A stretch of 20,672 bases of DNA from CAYWBI01 sp964456445. Lineage in GTDB: Bacteria; Calditrichota; Calditrichia; Calditrichales; J004. The stretch covers positions 1-20,672 of the forward strand of contig CAYWBI010000057.1 of NCBI GenBank assembly GCA_964456445.1. The letters run 5' to 3'. Numbering within the stretch: position 1 is the first letter of the stretch; each line of letters starts with the position of its first letter. Under the pieces are notes generated by a model, which was not told where the DNA came from, did no database searches, and saw only the letters and a program-made list of their open reading frames with translations. The position numbers were made by a program, and so were the translations under genes. Of the stretch, positions 1 through 7,309 are shown piece by piece.

Positions 1-57
1 TCCCCCATTTTGTACTGAAATCTTCATAAAACTAAAGATTTTATCATAGGAGAGCAT

Positions 58-3000
58 ATGCAGCGGTTTATTATACTATTTTTTTTATTTACGAGTTTCC
101 TTCTTGCCCAGGGTATTGAACGTACCTACTTCGCTGGGAATCAGCCAATAACACTTGATCTTGTTACAAATGAATTATCCGTTACTTTTAACAATGCACA
201 GGATGCACTTAATGATGCTCAAATCCTTAATTCAATTTTGGGTGGCAAGTTATCTGCTACAAAAAAGATGTATGGTGTTTTGCAACGTCATATTCTGTTA
301 AACCAGAATGTACCGGAAACGGAACTGGAAAACCTTTTGGCACAGATCAATGCCTTAAACACAATAAAAATAGCCGCCCCTGTTTTACGCTGGCATCATG
401 TGCGCCAGGCTTTGAGCAATCAGTTTTTGGTGCGCTATGCACCCGCTATAAGCCAGATGCAAATCGATGCGCTCAACCAACAGAAAGGCGCTCAACTCAT
501 CCGTAAAACGGCTGAGGACACCTATCTTCTACAAGTCGATAAATCTAGTGGATTAAACGGCCTTACAGCTGCAAACAGCTATGTTGGAGAGGCCATCGTT
601 GTCTGGGCACAGCCAAACTTTATCTATCTTGACCATGATTTACTGAACTCCACCGTAAACGATCCGTTGCATCCAAGCCAATGGGCACATGTAAACACCG
701 GTCAAACGGATGCTACCGGCACCACTCCATCCACTGTCGTCGGTACACCGGATGCGGACATGGATGTGGACCAGGCCTGGGATATTGTTGGTGGCGGTGA
801 TCCGAATGTAATTGTGGCTGTAATAGACGCAGGGGTTGATACCAGCCATGCGGATCTAAAGGCCAATATCCTTTATTATTTTGCCGCCGACTTTAGCGGG
901 GACAATGACGGCCCCGACGCGCCGGGTGATGAAGCTCATGGTACGAACTGTGCGGGTATTATTGCCGCGGTTGGCAACAATGGAATCGGTGTGGCCGGCA
1001 TCGCTTATAATGTACAAATTATGCCCGTCCAGATATTCAACAGCGCAGGCAGCGCTGGTAGCGCCGATATTGGCGGGGCCATTGATTTTGCCTGGCAGAA
1101 CGGCGCATCCGTGCTTAGCAACAGTTGGGGCGGCGGTTCTGTTGACCAGACCATTAATGACGCCATTAACCGTGCGGTTACACAGGGCCGTAACGGCAAA
1201 GGCAGTGTGGTACTTTTTTCAAGCGGAAACGACAGCCATGGCACAGTCGCTTACCCGGCCTATCTGACCGATGTGGTTGCCGTGGGCGCATCCAATATGT
1301 TTGATGAAAAGAAAAATATTGGCAGTAATGACCTGCAACGCTGGTGGGGCGGTAACTATGGCGCCGATTTGGACGTGGTGGCACCGACCATTGTTTACAC
1401 CACCGATATCAGCGGTTCACGGGGTTATAATACATCAACCGGGTCGGCCGGTGATTATAATGATAGTTTTAACGGCACATCTGCTTCTTGTCCCAATGCC
1501 GCGGGAGTTACAGCCTTGATTACCAGCGCCGATACAAATCTTACCGGTAGCCAAATTCGGAACATCCTGCAAAACACGTCCGACAAAGTGGATCTTTACA
1601 CCTTTGACGCTACCGGCTGGAACCGACATGTGGGCTTCGGAAGGGTGAATGCCTATAAAGGCGTACTCGCCGCTAAAGGCGGAGACGGTCAAACGCCGCT
1701 GATACAGCATGTGGTTGAACAATCATCAAACAATACTGCGACTCGAACAATATCAGCAACGATCACCGACAATGGTGGCATTTCCGGTAACCCGACATTG
1801 TACTATCGGCGTATTGGCGGTGTTGGCGCCGTGGATACCAGCGGCTGGACGGCGGTAACGGACGTCAATGGTCCTTCTGTAGGTGTATATGATTTTATCA
1901 TCCCCGGGCAAAGTCTGGGTATTCAGATCCAATACTATATATCCGCAACAGATAACTCGGTGAACAACCTTACAACAACATTTCCTTTTGGGGGCGCGGG
2001 CAGTATCCCGCCCGTACGATTACTAAAATACTGGGTTGCAACGTTGGCAACTGCTACCTATACCAACAATACCGGTGTTAGCTGGAGCAGTTTTTCCGCC
2101 GGCTCTCAATTGTCCACACTAAGCGTACCGGACAATTTTATCATAATCGATGCGAATGCGACCATTAATGTAAACGGCACCTTGTCAGAATATACAATTG
2201 ATTTAGAGTCGCCGGATAACCAGGGCGCCGGTATTGCCACAGAGAACACGGGCAGTAATTACACCAACACCACCCTGGACGATGAAGCTGTCACAACTTT
2301 AACGGCGGGAAGTGATCCGTACACGGGAAGTTTTCAGCCAGACAACACCTTGCAGGTATTTGACGGAAAACATTCCAATGGTACCTGGACCCTGCGTTGT
2401 TATGTCAATAATTATTTTAACGGCGGCTCTGTAAGCAGCTGGAGCCTTCAGATTACATATACCACAAACGACGCCAGCCTGCCGGTGAAATTGGCTTCTT
2501 TTACAGTGCAGGCGGAATTGAACAGCGCCCTGTTGAAATGGAAAACCGAATCCGAAATTGAAAACCAGGGCTTTTCAATCCTCAGGGCCAACAGAGAAGA
2601 TGGTGATTATTTGGAAATCGCATCTTATAAATCCGATGAAAACCTGCGCGGTCACGGTACGGTCTCCTATAGCAATGAATACAGTTATCGGGACCAGACC
2701 GTTGAAGCCGGCAATACGTACTGGTACAAGCTAATCGATACAGATTTCAACGGACGGCAAATTGAACATGATGCCGTTCAGGTGAAAATCGCTAATACGG
2801 ACGGAATCAGTCTTTCCGGCGTCGGTATCCCGGCCCGTTTTGCCCTAAAGAACAATTACCCGAACCCGTTTAACCCGACCACGCATTTTGTGGTGAATAT
2901 TCCACAGACAAAGACGCCATTGCAATCTTCCATCATAATCTTTGATGTACTTGGCAAACAAGTCCGAACTCTTTATAAAGGGGTATTAAATCCGGGCAGC

Positions 3001-3120
3001 TATTCCCTTAAATGGGATGGACGCAACGATAGGGGCGGGGTTTTGCCTTCCGGGATGTATATTTATTCCTTTACATCATCCTTGTTTAGCCAGGCCCGTC
3101 GGATGATATTGATGAAATAA
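58..3120 (+). CDS. Secreted subtilisin-like (S8) serine protease with P domain and C-terminal sorting domain
   Basis: A 1020-residue exported endopeptidase. Residues 1-18 form a signal peptide (hydrophobic core ending FLLAQ). About 115-190 looks like an inhibitor I9-type propeptide. The peptidase domain spans about 235-540, with the triad visible as D257 (VIDAGVD), H294 (DEAHGTNCAG) and S475 (NGTSASCP), and N391 in SSGND as the oxyanion-hole residue. About 688-801 resembles a proprotein convertase P domain (GTWTLRCYV near its end). About 808-912 is an Fn3-like segment of the LPVKLASF type, and 925-1020 is a FlgD-like/type IX secretion-style C-terminal domain carrying YPNPFNPTT at 934-942. Family knowledge suggests cleavage of the propeptide and surface attachment or release; whether a type IX system exists cannot be seen here. 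The start follows AGGAGAG at 48-54. A weak promoter-like pair (TTGTAC 10-15, TAAAGA 33-38) lies just upstream. The gene stands alone before a terminator. Confidence 0.93.
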   Translation: MQRFIILFFLFTSFLLAQGIERTYFAGNQPITLDLVTNELSVTFNNAQDALNDAQILNSILGGKLSATKKMYGVLQRHILLNQNVPETELENLLAQINALNTIKIAAPVLRWHHVRQALSNQFLVRYAPAISQMQIDALNQQKGAQLIRKTAEDTYLLQVDKSSGLNGLTAANSYVGEAIVVWAQPNFIYLDHDLLNSTVNDPLHPSQWAHVNTGQTDATGTTPSTVVGTPDADMDVDQAWDIVGGGDPNVIVAVIDAGVDTSHADLKANILYYFAADFSGDNDGPDAPGDEAHGTNCAGIIAAVGNNGIGVAGIAYNVQIMPVQIFNSAGSAGSADIGGAIDFAWQNGASVLSNSWGGGSVDQTINDAINRAVTQGRNGKGSVVLFSSGNDSHGTVAYPAYLTDVVAVGASNMFDEKKNIGSNDLQRWWGGNYGADLDVVAPTIVYTTDISGSRGYNTSTGSAGDYNDSFNGTSASCPNAAGVTALITSADTNLTGSQIRNILQNTSDKVDLYTFDATGWNRHVGFGRVNAYKGVLAAKGGDGQTPLIQHVVEQSSNNTATRTISATITDNGGISGNPTLYYRRIGGVGAVDTSGWTAVTDVNGPSVGVYDFIIPGQSLGIQIQYYISATDNSVNNLTTTFPFGGAGSIPPVRLLKYWVATLATATYTNNTGVSWSSFSAGSQLSTLSVPDNFIIIDANATINVNGTLSEYTIDLESPDNQGAGIATENTGSNYTNTTLDDEAVTTLTAGSDPYTGSFQPDNTLQVFDGKHSNGTWTLRCYVNNYFNGGSVSSWSLQITYTTNDASLPVKLASFTVQAELNSALLKWKTESEIENQGFSILRANREDGDYLEIASYKSDENLRGHGTVSYSNEYSYRDQTVEAGNTYWYKLIDTDFNGRQIEHDAVQVKIANTDGISLSGVGIPARFALKNNYPNPFNPTTHFVVNIPQTKTPLQSSIIIFDVLGKQVRTLYKGVLNPGSYSLKWDGRNDRGGVLPSGMYIYSFTSSLFSQARRMILMK

Positions 3121-3137
3121 ATAGAATGAAACTATCC

Positions 3138-3175
3138 AAAAGCCCTTTCACTTAATGTGTGAAAGGGCTTTTTTT
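3138..3175 (+). terminator. Rho-independent terminator after the S8 protease gene
   Basis: A perfect 14-bp stem (3138-3151 with 3159-3172), a 7-base loop and an uninterrupted T run to 3175. It begins 17 bases after the protease stop codon, so the protease is probably monocistronic. Confidence 0.93.
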
Positions 3176-3325
3176 ATGGAATCATTTTCATTGCCCACCG
3201 ATAGTTATTGCTCATGCCGTTTTAAAGCCCAAATAATATTGACGATCTTTTTCTTCTGCTTTTCAAACAGTGTCAAATTTTTTTTACCGGGAAGTAAAGT
3301 AAAAGCCGATCCTTTTCTGCCTTGT

Positions 3326-3361
3326 ACTATCTCGATCCAGCGGACTATCTCGATCCGGTCA
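3326..3361 (+). repeat. Short tandem repeat, 18-base period, two copies
   Basis: ACTATCTCGATCC occurs at 3326-3338 and again at 3344-3356; the five bases following each copy match only in part. The copies lie about 30 bases upstream of the putative -35 box, where an activator site would fit, but no regulator is known and two copies could be chance slippage. Confidence 0.4.
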
Positions 3362-3390
3362 TTTCAATGGCACATGCGTCATGTTGTTTA

Positions 3391-3420
3391 TTGAATACAA
3401 CCATTTATTTTGATTATATT
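3391..3420 (+). promoter_or_regulatory. Putative sigma70-type promoter for the 3477 cluster
   Basis: TTGAAT at 3391-3396, an 18-base spacer, then TATATT at 3415-3420. The -10 box is identical to those proposed in front of the tRNAs. The predicted start near 3427 would leave a leader of about 50 bases. Confidence 0.45.
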
Positions 3421-3476
3421 GGTCTTGGCCATCGGGTTGATGGATCCAATATTTCAATGCAACCGGAGAAATGTGA

Positions 3477-4031
3477 ATGCTCTACAGAGAACTCGACAAA
3501 TGTCATTTAGAACACACCATCCTATCCATCGAACGTGAAGATATTACCGGCAGTGAGCTGACCGGTACCGTTGAGTTTTTAAACTCTGAGGTTGTTCTCA
3601 TGGCCCAATATACAAACGAAGGGGGCTATGATGGCCTGACGTTTTTTCCTCTGGAGCAAATTACGGAGATATATTGGGGCAACCGTTTTCATGAGTCCAT
3701 CGCAAAGCTGGTACGCAAAAATCGTCGCCGGGCAGATAAGCTGCCTCCCTTTTATCTCGAATCTTTTCCGCAGGGGGTCATCGAGCTGGGTCAAATTTAT
3801 GGCCATTTAGCCATCTTCTCAGAAAATTTCTCCGAAACGGGATTTGATATTGGGCAAATAATGGATTCGGATCATGAGTGGATTAAAATTCAAGGTGTGG
3901 GAAACATGAGTTCTTTGAGCACGGTTTCAAAATTGATAAAACTTGAAAATGTCACAAGGGTCGAAGTGGATACGCCCTATTTAAACAATCTTCTTTTTTT
4001 ACAGAAAGAAAAAAGTGCTGGCGGGGCATAG
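3477..4031 (+). CDS. Uncharacterised two-lobed beta-rich protein, 184 aa
   Basis: Not recognised as a named family. There is no signal peptide or membrane segment, so it should be cytoplasmic. Two stretches with alternating hydrophobic residues, about 28-66 (TGTVEFLNSEVVLMAQ, then DGLTFFPLEQITEIYWG) and about 122-165 (FDIGQIMDSDHEWIKIQG, then KLIKLENVTRVEVD), resemble each other: a strand-rich core that ends in a 'L..IT.I/V' strand. This suggests two small SH3/Sm-like barrels joined by a basic linker (KLVRKNRRRADK, 77-88); the fold is inferred. The ATG follows GGAG at 3465-3468. It is the first gene of a probable operon with the four-cysteine protein and the THEP1-like NTPase. Confidence 0.8.
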   Translation: MLYRELDKCHLEHTILSIEREDITGSELTGTVEFLNSEVVLMAQYTNEGGYDGLTFFPLEQITEIYWGNRFHESIAKLVRKNRRRADKLPPFYLESFPQGVIELGQIYGHLAIFSENFSETGFDIGQIMDSDHEWIKIQGVGNMSSLSTVSKLIKLENVTRVEVDTPYLNNLLFLQKEKSAGGA

Positions 4032-4149
4032 CCATGTTACCAGCTCTTCAGATAATCAAAACGTATTGAAACGCAATTTCATATTATGGCTTTTCCAGAA
4101 AATGATTCATCTGGATCACGAACATCAATTTATGCAGGGGAGGGACGGG

Positions 4150-4422
4150 ATGGACGAGTGGTTTGACGATTTTAATGATTTTGAAGGCTTTGATCCCGAC
4201 GATGGAATGAGTGGTTTTTATTCCGATGACGGCACAAAGCTTAACCCGGAGCTTATAAACAAACCGGGGCTGTGCCTGCTCTGCAAAAAGGATGATGATC
4301 CCGGAGAATACATCCTGTGTACACTGACACGTTTTGACAATATCGATGAAAATGCGTTTAAATGTTATGCCTTCGAAGCAAGGGATGGATTCTCCGCTCC
4401 GGATGCAAGTGAAGATATGTGA
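4150..4422 (+). CDS. Small acidic four-cysteine protein, possible zinc-binding
   Basis: A 90-residue protein of unknown function. Residues 1-28 are strongly acidic and aromatic (MDEWFDDFNDFEGFDPDDG). The C-terminal half has four cysteines, C42, C45, C57 and C72 (LCLLCKK, YILCTLTRFD, FKCYAFEA), with spacing C-x2-C-x11-C-x14-C that suits a small metal-binding knuckle; zinc binding is inferred. I place the start at 4150 because GGGGAGGG at 4137-4144 sits five bases upstream. A longer reading from GTG at 4015 is possible, but its extra 45 residues have no ribosome-binding site and look non-coding. The stop codon overlaps the next gene's ATG (TGATG), indicating translational coupling to the NTPase. 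Confidence 0.75.
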   Translation: MDEWFDDFNDFEGFDPDDGMSGFYSDDGTKLNPELINKPGLCLLCKKDDDPGEYILCTLTRFDNIDENAFKCYAFEARDGFSAPDASEDM

Positions 4423-4874
4423 TGGTTCATATCTATAGTGGCCCAATTCAAAGCGGTAAAACCACACGCATTTCAAATTGGTTAAAAAATCGACCGGAGG
4501 CCGATGGCATATTGGCGCCAATCCGTCATGGAAAACGTCACCTTCAGCGTATTATAAACGGAGAGAGTCGCTGTCTTCAACCGCCTCAAAACCCGGCGGA
4601 TAGCCTTGCCATAGGGCGTTTTTTGTTTAGCCGCGCCACTTTTAAATGGGGGCGGGAACAACTTTATAACATAAAGCCACTTACCCCATGGGTAATCATC
4701 GATGAAATTGGCAAGTTGGAGTTGCAGGGTGAAGGCCTGGAACCGGCGGTTTCTTTTCTGCTGGATTCTAACCCGGCCCGGAATATCATCCTTGTTGTCC
4801 GTGACAGTTTACTTGAGCAGGCCATCGGCCACTATAAACTGGGCCGGCAAAATTTCCGTATGATCGATCTGTGA
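4422..4874 (+). CDS. THEP1-like P-loop nucleoside triphosphatase
   Basis: A 150-residue P-loop NTPase resembling the THEP1/NTPase_1 (DUF265) family, whose characterised members hydrolyse nucleoside triphosphates in vitro; the cellular role is unclear. The Walker A motif is GPIQSGKTT (residues 7-15) and the Walker B segment is WVIIDEIGKLEL (90-101), with acidic D94-E95 and the IGKLEL continuation typical of the family. Length is slightly below the usual 170-190 residues. I choose ATG 4422, which overlaps the upstream stop (TGATG); GTG at 4419 would add one residue. Its coupling to a four-cysteine protein suggests joint function. It ends six bases before the convergent transporter gene, with no terminator visible between. 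Confidence 0.85.
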   Translation: MVHIYSGPIQSGKTTRISNWLKNRPEADGILAPIRHGKRHLQRIINGESRCLQPPQNPADSLAIGRFLFSRATFKWGREQLYNIKPLTPWVIIDEIGKLELQGEGLEPAVSFLLDSNPARNIILVVRDSLLEQAIGHYKLGRQNFRMIDL

Positions 4875-4880
4875 CATCGT

Positions 4881-5756
4881 TTACTCTTTACGCACCAGAT
4901 AAATCCCACTAAAAACAAGAACCATCCCAAACGCTAAATTTATTGAAACAGGTTCGTCCAGGATAACCCAGCCCCACATCAGGGCCAGTGGGGGAGTTAC
5001 AAAAGTAATCGAAGACATAAGCAAGGCCGAAGTATGTTGTAGCATCCAAACATACAGGACAAAAGCGATGGCCGTACCAAAGATACCGAGATAAAAGAGT
5101 GAAATCAGCGCCATTCCACTTATGCCTGTCGCTGGGGCCTTTTCAAGGAAAAAATGCAAAATAAAAAAACTGATGCTTGCATACAAAAGGGGCAGTGTGT
5201 TCATGGTGACCGGGTGATAGGTATGTGCCGCCTTTTTACTGATCAGGGTGCCGTAAGCAGAAAAGAGCGGACTAAGCAAGATGGCGCCCATGGCCAGCAA
5301 CACAATGGTTGACGTACTAAAAGTAAGTTGATCGTAAAAAATGAATACAATCCCTGCAAAACCCAACAGTAAACCAAAAAGCTTATAACCGTTCATCTTT
5401 TCATCGGGCAGTATTTTTAACGCAATCAGCGCGGTGTAAAAAGGCATCACGGAAAACAGCACGCTGGTCAGCCCGGAGTTGATGTATTGCTCTCCCCAGT
5501 AAACCAGCCCATAGCTGACGGTAAAAATGGACATCCCAAAGACAATAAAAAAGAGATGGCTCTTTATGTCCTGCGGTATGGGCAGGTGCTTTTTTTTGCC
5601 ATACAGGTATAGAATAAGAAAAGCAATTAAAAAACGCCAGGCCGCGGCATAAAAGGGCGGCATGGTCTCCAGGCCGAGTTTTATAAAAAGCCAGGTCGAG
5701 CTCCAAATCAGTGAAAGGATGATAAATACCAGCAGGGAAAGATAGGAGCGTCTCAT
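4881..5756 (-). CDS. EamA/DMT-family transporter
   Basis: A 291-residue integral inner-membrane protein of the drug/metabolite transporter superfamily. About ten hydrophobic segments form two EamA repeats (about 8-140 and 150-288). Typical signatures are the N-terminal SLIWSSTWLFIKLGLE, AAAWRFLIAFLILY in the second helix, and GTAIAFVLYVWMLQH plus TFVTPPLALMWGWVILDEP in the second repeat. The substrate cannot be read from sequence; members export amino acids, metabolites or drugs. No clear Shine-Dalgarno precedes the ATG. It lies 27 bases downstream of the CCA-type nucleotidyltransferase on the same strand and is probably cotranscribed with it, without an obvious functional link. Confidence 0.9.
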   Translation of the reverse strand: MRRSYLSLLVFIILSLIWSSTWLFIKLGLETMPPFYAAAWRFLIAFLILYLYGKKKHLPIPQDIKSHLFFIVFGMSIFTVSYGLVYWGEQYINSGLTSVLFSVMPFYTALIALKILPDEKMNGYKLFGLLLGFAGIVFIFYDQLTFSTSTIVLLAMGAILLSPLFSAYGTLISKKAAHTYHPVTMNTLPLLYASISFFILHFFLEKAPATGISGMALISLFYLGIFGTAIAFVLYVWMLQHTSALLMSSITFVTPPLALMWGWVILDEPVSINLAFGMVLVFSGIYLVRKE

Positions 5757-5783
5757 CGGAAAAGTAACGTGAAAAACAGAATT

Positions 5784-7169
5784 TTATTCATCTTTAAATT
5801 CATCCATATGGGATTTGATCAAGGCGACACATGCGTCATGGTCGTTTTCAACACGACCGTCCAATATAGCTTCTTCCAGAAATTTTTTTACGCGGCCGAT
5901 ATGTCTTCCCGGGCCCGTGTTGAACAAGGCCATTATCTCTATGCCGTCCACCGGTGGCTGAAAGTTGCGGATACGGTCACGTTCTTCCACAAGGGCTATT
6001 TTTTCCAGAAGATGATCGTAGTTGTTCAGATATTTTTTTACCCGGTCCGGATTTTTTGATGTGATATCCGCCCGGCATAAAATAATCAGATCATCAAACT
6101 CCTTGCCGGCCAAAAACAATAATCGGCGGATGGCTGAATCTGTTACATCGTCTTTTACCAGGGTCATTGGGCGCAGGTGCTGCCGAACAAGCTTGCAAAC
6201 AAAACGGATGGTCCCGTTTGAATATTTCAGACGTTTCAAAATGGATTCGGTCATACGCTGTCCAACAACTTCATGGCCATGGAAAGTCCAGCCGCTGCCT
6301 TCTACAAAACGCTTGGTACGCGGTTTACCAATGTCATGAAACAATGCGGCCAGCCTCAGTTCCGGCTTATCATCATTTAAGGCCACATTGTCCATTACCT
6401 CGAGTGTGTGGTAAAAAACGTCCTTATGATGGTATTCTTTTTTCTGTTCTACCCCCTTCATCACTCCGGCCTCCGGTAAAAATACGGCAAGCAGTCCGCT
6501 GCGGTCAAACAAATCCATGCCAATCGACGGTTTTGGCGCAGAAATAGTTTTTGTAAATTCATCACGTACACGTTCGGGAGAAATAATATTTAACCGGTTT
6601 GCATTTTTCTGAATACCATAAAAAGTGTTATCATCAATTTTGAAATTCAAGCGTGTGGCAAAGCGGATGGCGCGCATCATGCGTAAGGGATCATCATAAA
6701 ATGTTTTATCGGGGGCCAACGGCGTTCGGACAATGCCTTTTTTAAGATCGTCCAATCCATTGAATTTATCAATGATTTGCCCGAAGCGCTCGTCGGAAAT
6801 ATCCATGGCCAGCGTATTGATGGTAAAATCCCGGCGCGCCAGGTCTTCATCCAGGGAAGCTGATTTTATTACAGGATTGCGGGAATTAAAATCATAGGAT
6901 TCACTACGGGCATTTACAAATTCCAGGTTGTATCCACCATAGCGGGCCATGAAGGTGCCAAAGCGTGCATAGCGGGTAACCCGTTTCAAACCGAGGTACT
7001 TTTTAAGATTATCGGCAAAAACCATGGCATCGCCCACAACAACAAAATCGATTTCATCACTTTCGCGTCCCAATGCCTGGTCGCGTACAAAGCCGCCTAC
7101 CGCATATACAGGCATCGCCAATTGTTGTGCGCAATCGGAAATTTTTTTAAATATTAAACGGGTATCCAT
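5784..7169 (-). CDS. CCA tRNA nucleotidyltransferase / poly(A) polymerase family protein with HD domain
   Basis: A 461-residue class II nucleotidyltransferase that probably builds or repairs the CCA end of tRNAs in the cytoplasm. The catalytic head shows VGGFVRD (24-30) and DEIDFVVVGD (38-47) with the paired carboxylates, then RRDFTINTLA (112-121), the DDPLRMMRAIRFA segment (159-171) and ERVRDEF (199-205). An HD domain follows, with LFHDIGKP at 276-283. Separating a true CCA enzyme from an A-adding or poly(A) enzyme needs phylogeny. The nearby tRNA-Pro, -Arg and -Glu lack encoded CCA, so the cell needs this activity. It has its own promoter-like sequence and follows the S41 protease terminator. 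Confidence 0.9.
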   Translation of the reverse strand: MDTRLIFKKISDCAQQLAMPVYAVGGFVRDQALGRESDEIDFVVVGDAMVFADNLKKYLGLKRVTRYARFGTFMARYGGYNLEFVNARSESYDFNSRNPVIKSASLDEDLARRDFTINTLAMDISDERFGQIIDKFNGLDDLKKGIVRTPLAPDKTFYDDPLRMMRAIRFATRLNFKIDDNTFYGIQKNANRLNIISPERVRDEFTKTISAPKPSIGMDLFDRSGLLAVFLPEAGVMKGVEQKKEYHHKDVFYHTLEVMDNVALNDDKPELRLAALFHDIGKPRTKRFVEGSGWTFHGHEVVGQRMTESILKRLKYSNGTIRFVCKLVRQHLRPMTLVKDDVTDSAIRRLLFLAGKEFDDLIILCRADITSKNPDRVKKYLNNYDHLLEKIALVEERDRIRNFQPPVDGIEIMALFNTGPGRHIGRVKKFLEEAILDGRVENDHDACVALIKSHMDEFKDE

Positions 7170-7196
7170 TCGTCAGGCCTAAATTGAAAAGGTGTA

Positions 7197-7225
7197 AATT
7201 TAGGGATAAGCGCTCTTTTTGCCAA
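7197..7225 (-). promoter_or_regulatory. Putative promoter for the CCA-type enzyme gene
   Basis: On the minus strand, TTGGCA (7225-7220), a 17-base spacer, then TAAATT (7202-7197). It lies between the upstream protease terminator and the ATG at 7169, where a new promoter would be required. Confidence 0.45.
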
Positions 7226-7262
7226 AGAAAAAGCCGTTGTGATTAAAAATAATTACAACGGC
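7224..7262 (-). terminator. Rho-independent terminator of the S41 protease gene
   Basis: A 12-bp stem (7233-7244 with 7251-7262, one G-T pair) and a six-base loop. On the minus strand it is followed by TTTTTCTTT (7232-7224). On the plus strand the flank lacks a T run, so it acts for minus-strand transcription. Confidence 0.85.
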
Positions 7263-7309
7263 CTGGATTTATTAAATGTTCCTACAAAACGCTGCCACAG
7301 CGGAGTTGC

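Larger units (their letters stand above)
3176..3476 (+). other. Intergenic region upstream of the 3477 cluster
   Basis: About 300 bases without a convincing gene. Short open frames here lack a ribosome-binding site and any recognisable family. The stretch holds an 18-base tandem repeat (3326-3361) and a sigma70-like promoter (3391-3420), so it is best read as the regulatory region of the downstream cluster. Confidence 0.55.

Noticed and set aside
881..1722. Several overlapping open frames on both strands within the protease gene
   Set aside because: They are alternative-frame shadows of the conserved subtilisin domain with no own start signals.
3155..3394. A 79-codon plus-strand open frame beginning inside the first terminator
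   Set aside because: It starts in the loop of a strong terminator, has no ribosome-binding site, and the translation has no recognisable feature.
4015..4149. N-terminal extension of the four-Cys protein from GTG 4015
   Set aside because: It would overlap the previous gene by 17 bases, lacks a ribosome-binding site, and the region is unlike the rest of the protein; the strong site before ATG 4150 decides.
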